Shown: positions 5,579 through 7,401 of the stretch, piece after piece | Position numbering within the stretch: position 1 is the stretch's first letter | Layout: each line of letters begins with the position of its first letter | Source of the DNA: Chloroflexota bacterium | Lineage (GTDB): Bacteria > Chloroflexota > Dehalococcoidia > Lucifugimonadales > Lucifugimonadaceae | NCBI GenBank assembly: GCA_002730795.1 | Contig: PCAX01000027.1 | Coordinates: 12,471 to 19,871, forward strand | Length of the DNA: 7,401 bases | Direction of reading: 5' to 3' | Notes under the pieces: model-generated | Databases searched by the model: none | Told to the model about the DNA's origin: nothing | What the model saw: only the letters and a program-made list of their open reading frames with translations | Program-made: the position numbers and the translations under genes

Positions 5579-6550
5579 ATGGGCGTCGGTACTTCCAGGA
5601 GCTTAGACGTACAGTATAAAAAGCTTTTGGGTTATTTAGATTCTTTTTACAAGTTTGTAAATACGGAAAGGAATTTATCCCCAAAAACGGTAAGAAATTA
5701 TGAAAATGATTTGCTACCCTTCGCCAAGCACATCTCGCAAAATAACCTCTTCATCGAAGAAATAACAAGCCATGATCTGCGAGATTATATTTCGTTATTG
5801 CTTCAGCAAAATTACTCTAGAAAGTCTATTTTCCGGAAAATAACTGCATTAAAAAGCTTTTTTAACTTTTTGATTGAATGTGAAGTGATAACTGAAAATC
5901 CCAGTGATTTAATAGTCAGGCCAAAAGCACATTATATTTTACCTGATACACTTTCTGAGACGGATATTCATAGGCTATTAGAAACACCGGACACGTCAAA
6001 ACCTTTAGGCATACGCGATAGATGTATCTTGGAAATGTTATATGGGGCTGGTTTACGCCTGATGGAGATAACGAACTTGGAGATCATGGATCTAGACTTG
6101 GAAACTATGAGTGGCAAAGTGTTAGGAAAAGGCTCTAAGTACAGAGTCATTCTGTTCGGGGAAGTTGCTCTGTTGTGGTTAAAAAAATATCTTCTTGAGG
6201 TTCGCCCATATCTAAATAAAGCTAATAGAGGAAGCGCTCTTTGGCTAACAAAAACGGGGCAAAAGCTTTCCCATAGATCGATACAACATATAGTAAAAAT
6301 TAACGTCTTAAAAGCAGGACTCGACCCTTCTTTACATACGCACTCACTTAGGCACAGTTACGCTACCCACATGCTAGATGGAGGTGTTGACTTAAGATAT
6401 TTACAAGAACTCCTCGGGCACAAGTCACCAAATACTACCCAAATTTACACTCATATTTCAACGGAAAAATCTCGGGAAATGTATCTTTTATCACATCCTA
6501 GATCCAAGCAAAATATTAAAAATCTGAATTTAAATTTAGACGGAACTTAA
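5579..6550 (+). CDS. xerC: XerC/XerD-family site-specific tyrosine recombinase
   Basis: A 323-residue tyrosine recombinase expected to resolve chromosome dimers at a dif site. The N-terminal SAM-like core-binding domain (about 14-105) includes ERNLSPKTVRNYENDL. The C-terminal catalytic domain has the full set Arg160 (GAGLR), Lys184 (GKGSKYR), His255 and Arg258 (HSLRHSYATHML), His281 (LLGHKSPNTTQ) and nucleophile Tyr290 (IYTH). The spacing matches cellular Xer proteins rather than phage integrases. The tail (ATHML, QELLGH, SHPRSK) is closer to what I know of XerC than XerD, but the paralogue cannot be settled without comparison and it may be the only Xer here. The C-terminus runs about 15 residues past the usual HPR end. 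GGAG at 5568-5571, 7 bases before ATG, supports the start. It lies 54 bases after topA and 26 before aroQ. A weak own promoter (TTCAGA 5532-5537, TAGAAT 5554-5559) is possible. Confidence 0.93.
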   Translation: MGVGTSRSLDVQYKKLLGYLDSFYKFVNTERNLSPKTVRNYENDLLPFAKHISQNNLFIEEITSHDLRDYISLLLQQNYSRKSIFRKITALKSFFNFLIECEVITENPSDLIVRPKAHYILPDTLSETDIHRLLETPDTSKPLGIRDRCILEMLYGAGLRLMEITNLEIMDLDLETMSGKVLGKGSKYRVILFGEVALLWLKKYLLEVRPYLNKANRGSALWLTKTGQKLSHRSIQHIVKINVLKAGLDPSLHTHSLRHSYATHMLDGGVDLRYLQELLGHKSPNTTQIYTHISTEKSREMYLLSHPRSKQNIKNLNLNLDGT

Positions 6551-6576
6551 ACATAATTTCTACATAGGAGAAATAT

Positions 6577-7020
6577 ATGGTAAATATATTGGTCATCAAC
6601 GGACCCAACTTAAACAACTTGGGAAACAGGGATCCGAAAACATACGGGACTATAACTCTCGAAGAAATCAATCAGGCTTTGAAAGATAAATCCGTTACAC
6701 TAAAATCAAATGTTTTATGTTTTCAATCAAACCACGAAGGGGAAATTGTAGACTTCATACAATCATCCTCAAAAAAGGCCGACGGTATAATCATAAACGG
6801 TGGAGCACTTACTCAAGTTGGTTATTCAATTTTAGATGCGTTGATAGATTGTCAACTTCCTTACGTAGAAGTACACCTTTCAAATATTTACTCGCGGGAA
6901 AATTTTCGCCAAAAAAGCGTTTTATCTGCTAATGCAATTGGACAAATATGTGGATTAGGAATTCATGGGTATTTGTACGGCCTTGAGCACCTAGTAAAAT
7001 TACTGGCCAAAAATAATTGA
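6577..7020 (+). CDS. aroQ: Type II 3-dehydroquinate dehydratase with an active-site His-to-Gln change
   Basis: This 147-residue protein matches the small type II dehydroquinase, a dodecamer in known members, which converts 3-dehydroquinate to 3-dehydroshikimate in the shikimate pathway. It shows ILVINGPNLNNLG (4-16), Arg18 and catalytic-base Tyr23 (RDPKTYG), QSNHEGEIVDFI (50-61), Asn74 (IIING), His100 in VEVHLSN (97-103), Arg107 and Arg111 (SRENFR) and a GLGIHGY tail (126-132). Numbering is one less than the Mycobacterium tuberculosis enzyme throughout. At the position of its His81, in the usual GAYTHTS segment, this protein has GALTQVG with Gln80, and the following ALRDA is SILDA. All other key residues are present, so it may still be active, but that needs testing. 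AGGAG at 6566-6570, 6 bases before ATG, fixes the start. It lies 26 bases after the recombinase gene and 1 base before the peptidase gene, so it is probably in one operon. Confidence 0.92.
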   Translation: MVNILVINGPNLNNLGNRDPKTYGTITLEEINQALKDKSVTLKSNVLCFQSNHEGEIVDFIQSSSKKADGIIINGGALTQVGYSILDALIDCQLPYVEVHLSNIYSRENFRQKSVLSANAIGQICGLGIHGYLYGLEHLVKLLAKNN

Positions 7021-7021
7021 A

Positions 7022-7401
7022 ATGTTTAAATTTCCAGACACAATTAATAAACTAAGAAAATCAATTTCAAATTCAGGGTTTGACGGGTTCCTGGTAACCA
7101 ATGACTATAACCGTCGGTACATATCTGGGTTTTCTGGCAGCGCTGGATATCTTTTATTAACGAAAGAAGACTCATTTTTAGTTACAGACTTTAGGTATAT
7201 AGAACAGGCTTCGATTGAAGCACCTGGATTTGAAATTATAAGGATGAACCATCACATAAAATGGTTTACAGATTTAGTTCGACGATTAAATTGTAAATCC
7301 ATCGGTTTTGAATCGGATGATTTGACGGTCAATTCTTTTACCAAAATTAAAGAAGAAATATTGCTAGGTAAGTTACAAATCACGTTGGAGCCCACTACAG
7401 A
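7022..7401 (+). CDS. Xaa-Pro peptidase (M24 family), N-terminal part, cut by window edge
   Basis: The frame is open from the ATG at 7022 to the window end, 126 codons, with no stop. It translates as the creatinase-type N-terminal domain that precedes the metal-dependent M24 peptidase domain in Xaa-Pro aminopeptidases and dipeptidases. Key stretches are GFDGFLVTNDYNRRYISGFSG (19-39), SAGYLLLT (40-47) and FLVTDFRYIEQA (52-63). These proteins release residues next to proline in the cytosol. The catalytic pita-bread domain would lie to the right, outside the window, so PepP and PepQ cannot be told apart. The ATG is 1 base after the aroQ stop with no clear Shine-Dalgarno site, suggesting coupled translation. 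The aroQ-peptidase pairing is known from Firmicutes, where efp often follows; whether efp follows here cannot be seen. Confidence 0.9.
   Translation, partial: MFKFPDTINKLRKSISNSGFDGFLVTNDYNRRYISGFSGSAGYLLLTKEDSFLVTDFRYIEQASIEAPGFEIIRMNHHIKWFTDLVRRLNCKSIGFESDDLTVNSFTKIKEEILLGKLQITLEPTT

Noticed and set aside
6717..6932. 71-codon frame inside aroQ
   Set aside because: It is out of frame with aroQ, which is complete and recognisable there; no independent support.
1..7401. A novel multi-gene system
   Set aside because: Every sizeable frame belongs to a known housekeeping family and gaps are short. The odd features are variations within known genes and small repeats, not a new locus.

Overview
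This is an ordinary chromosomal housekeeping region from an AT-rich bacterium. The evidence is two CCA-encoding tRNA-Ser genes, Shine-Dalgarno-like sites before several genes, a bifunctional GlmU, a type IA topoisomerase, a Xer recombinase and a type II dehydroquinase. No mobile element, phage gene, CRISPR array or defence locus was seen. The lineage cannot be fixed from this window. The gene set and low G+C would fit a free-living, possibly marine bacterium, for example an AT-rich Chloroflexota such as the SAR202 group, but that is only a guess.

Layout. The left part (1-2684) is a minus-strand operon. glmU is read first, and its last 8 bases overlap the start of a CBS-domain HlyC/CorC-type membrane protein. 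The operon ends at a strong, symmetrical intrinsic terminator at the window edge (1-38). Bases 2685-2914 form a 230-bp divergent intergenic region holding three successive inverted repeats and a likely minus-strand promoter. Two tandem tRNA-Ser genes follow on the plus strand (anticodons CGA and GGA). A 137-bp gap with an imperfect 18-bp-period direct repeat then leads into the plus-strand series topA, xerC/xerD-like recombinase, aroQ and a truncated Xaa-Pro peptidase gene running off the right edge.

How the genes work together. GlmU makes UDP-GlcNAc for envelope polymers, and its partner is a membrane protein with cytosolic regulatory CBS domains. TopA relaxes negative supercoils and the Xer recombinase resolves chromosome dimers, so these two share chromosome maintenance. 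AroQ belongs to the shikimate pathway. The aroQ to Xaa-Pro peptidase junction (1 nt apart) recalls the aroQ-pepQ-efp order known from Firmicutes.

Most notable points: the AroQ protein has Gln where the family has a nearly invariant active-site His; both C-terminal zinc-ribbon-like units of TopA lack one cysteine of the usual four; topA is visibly more AT-rich than its neighbours; and the intergenic regions beside the tRNA genes carry unexplained dyad and direct repeats. I found no convincing previously undescribed multi-gene system.
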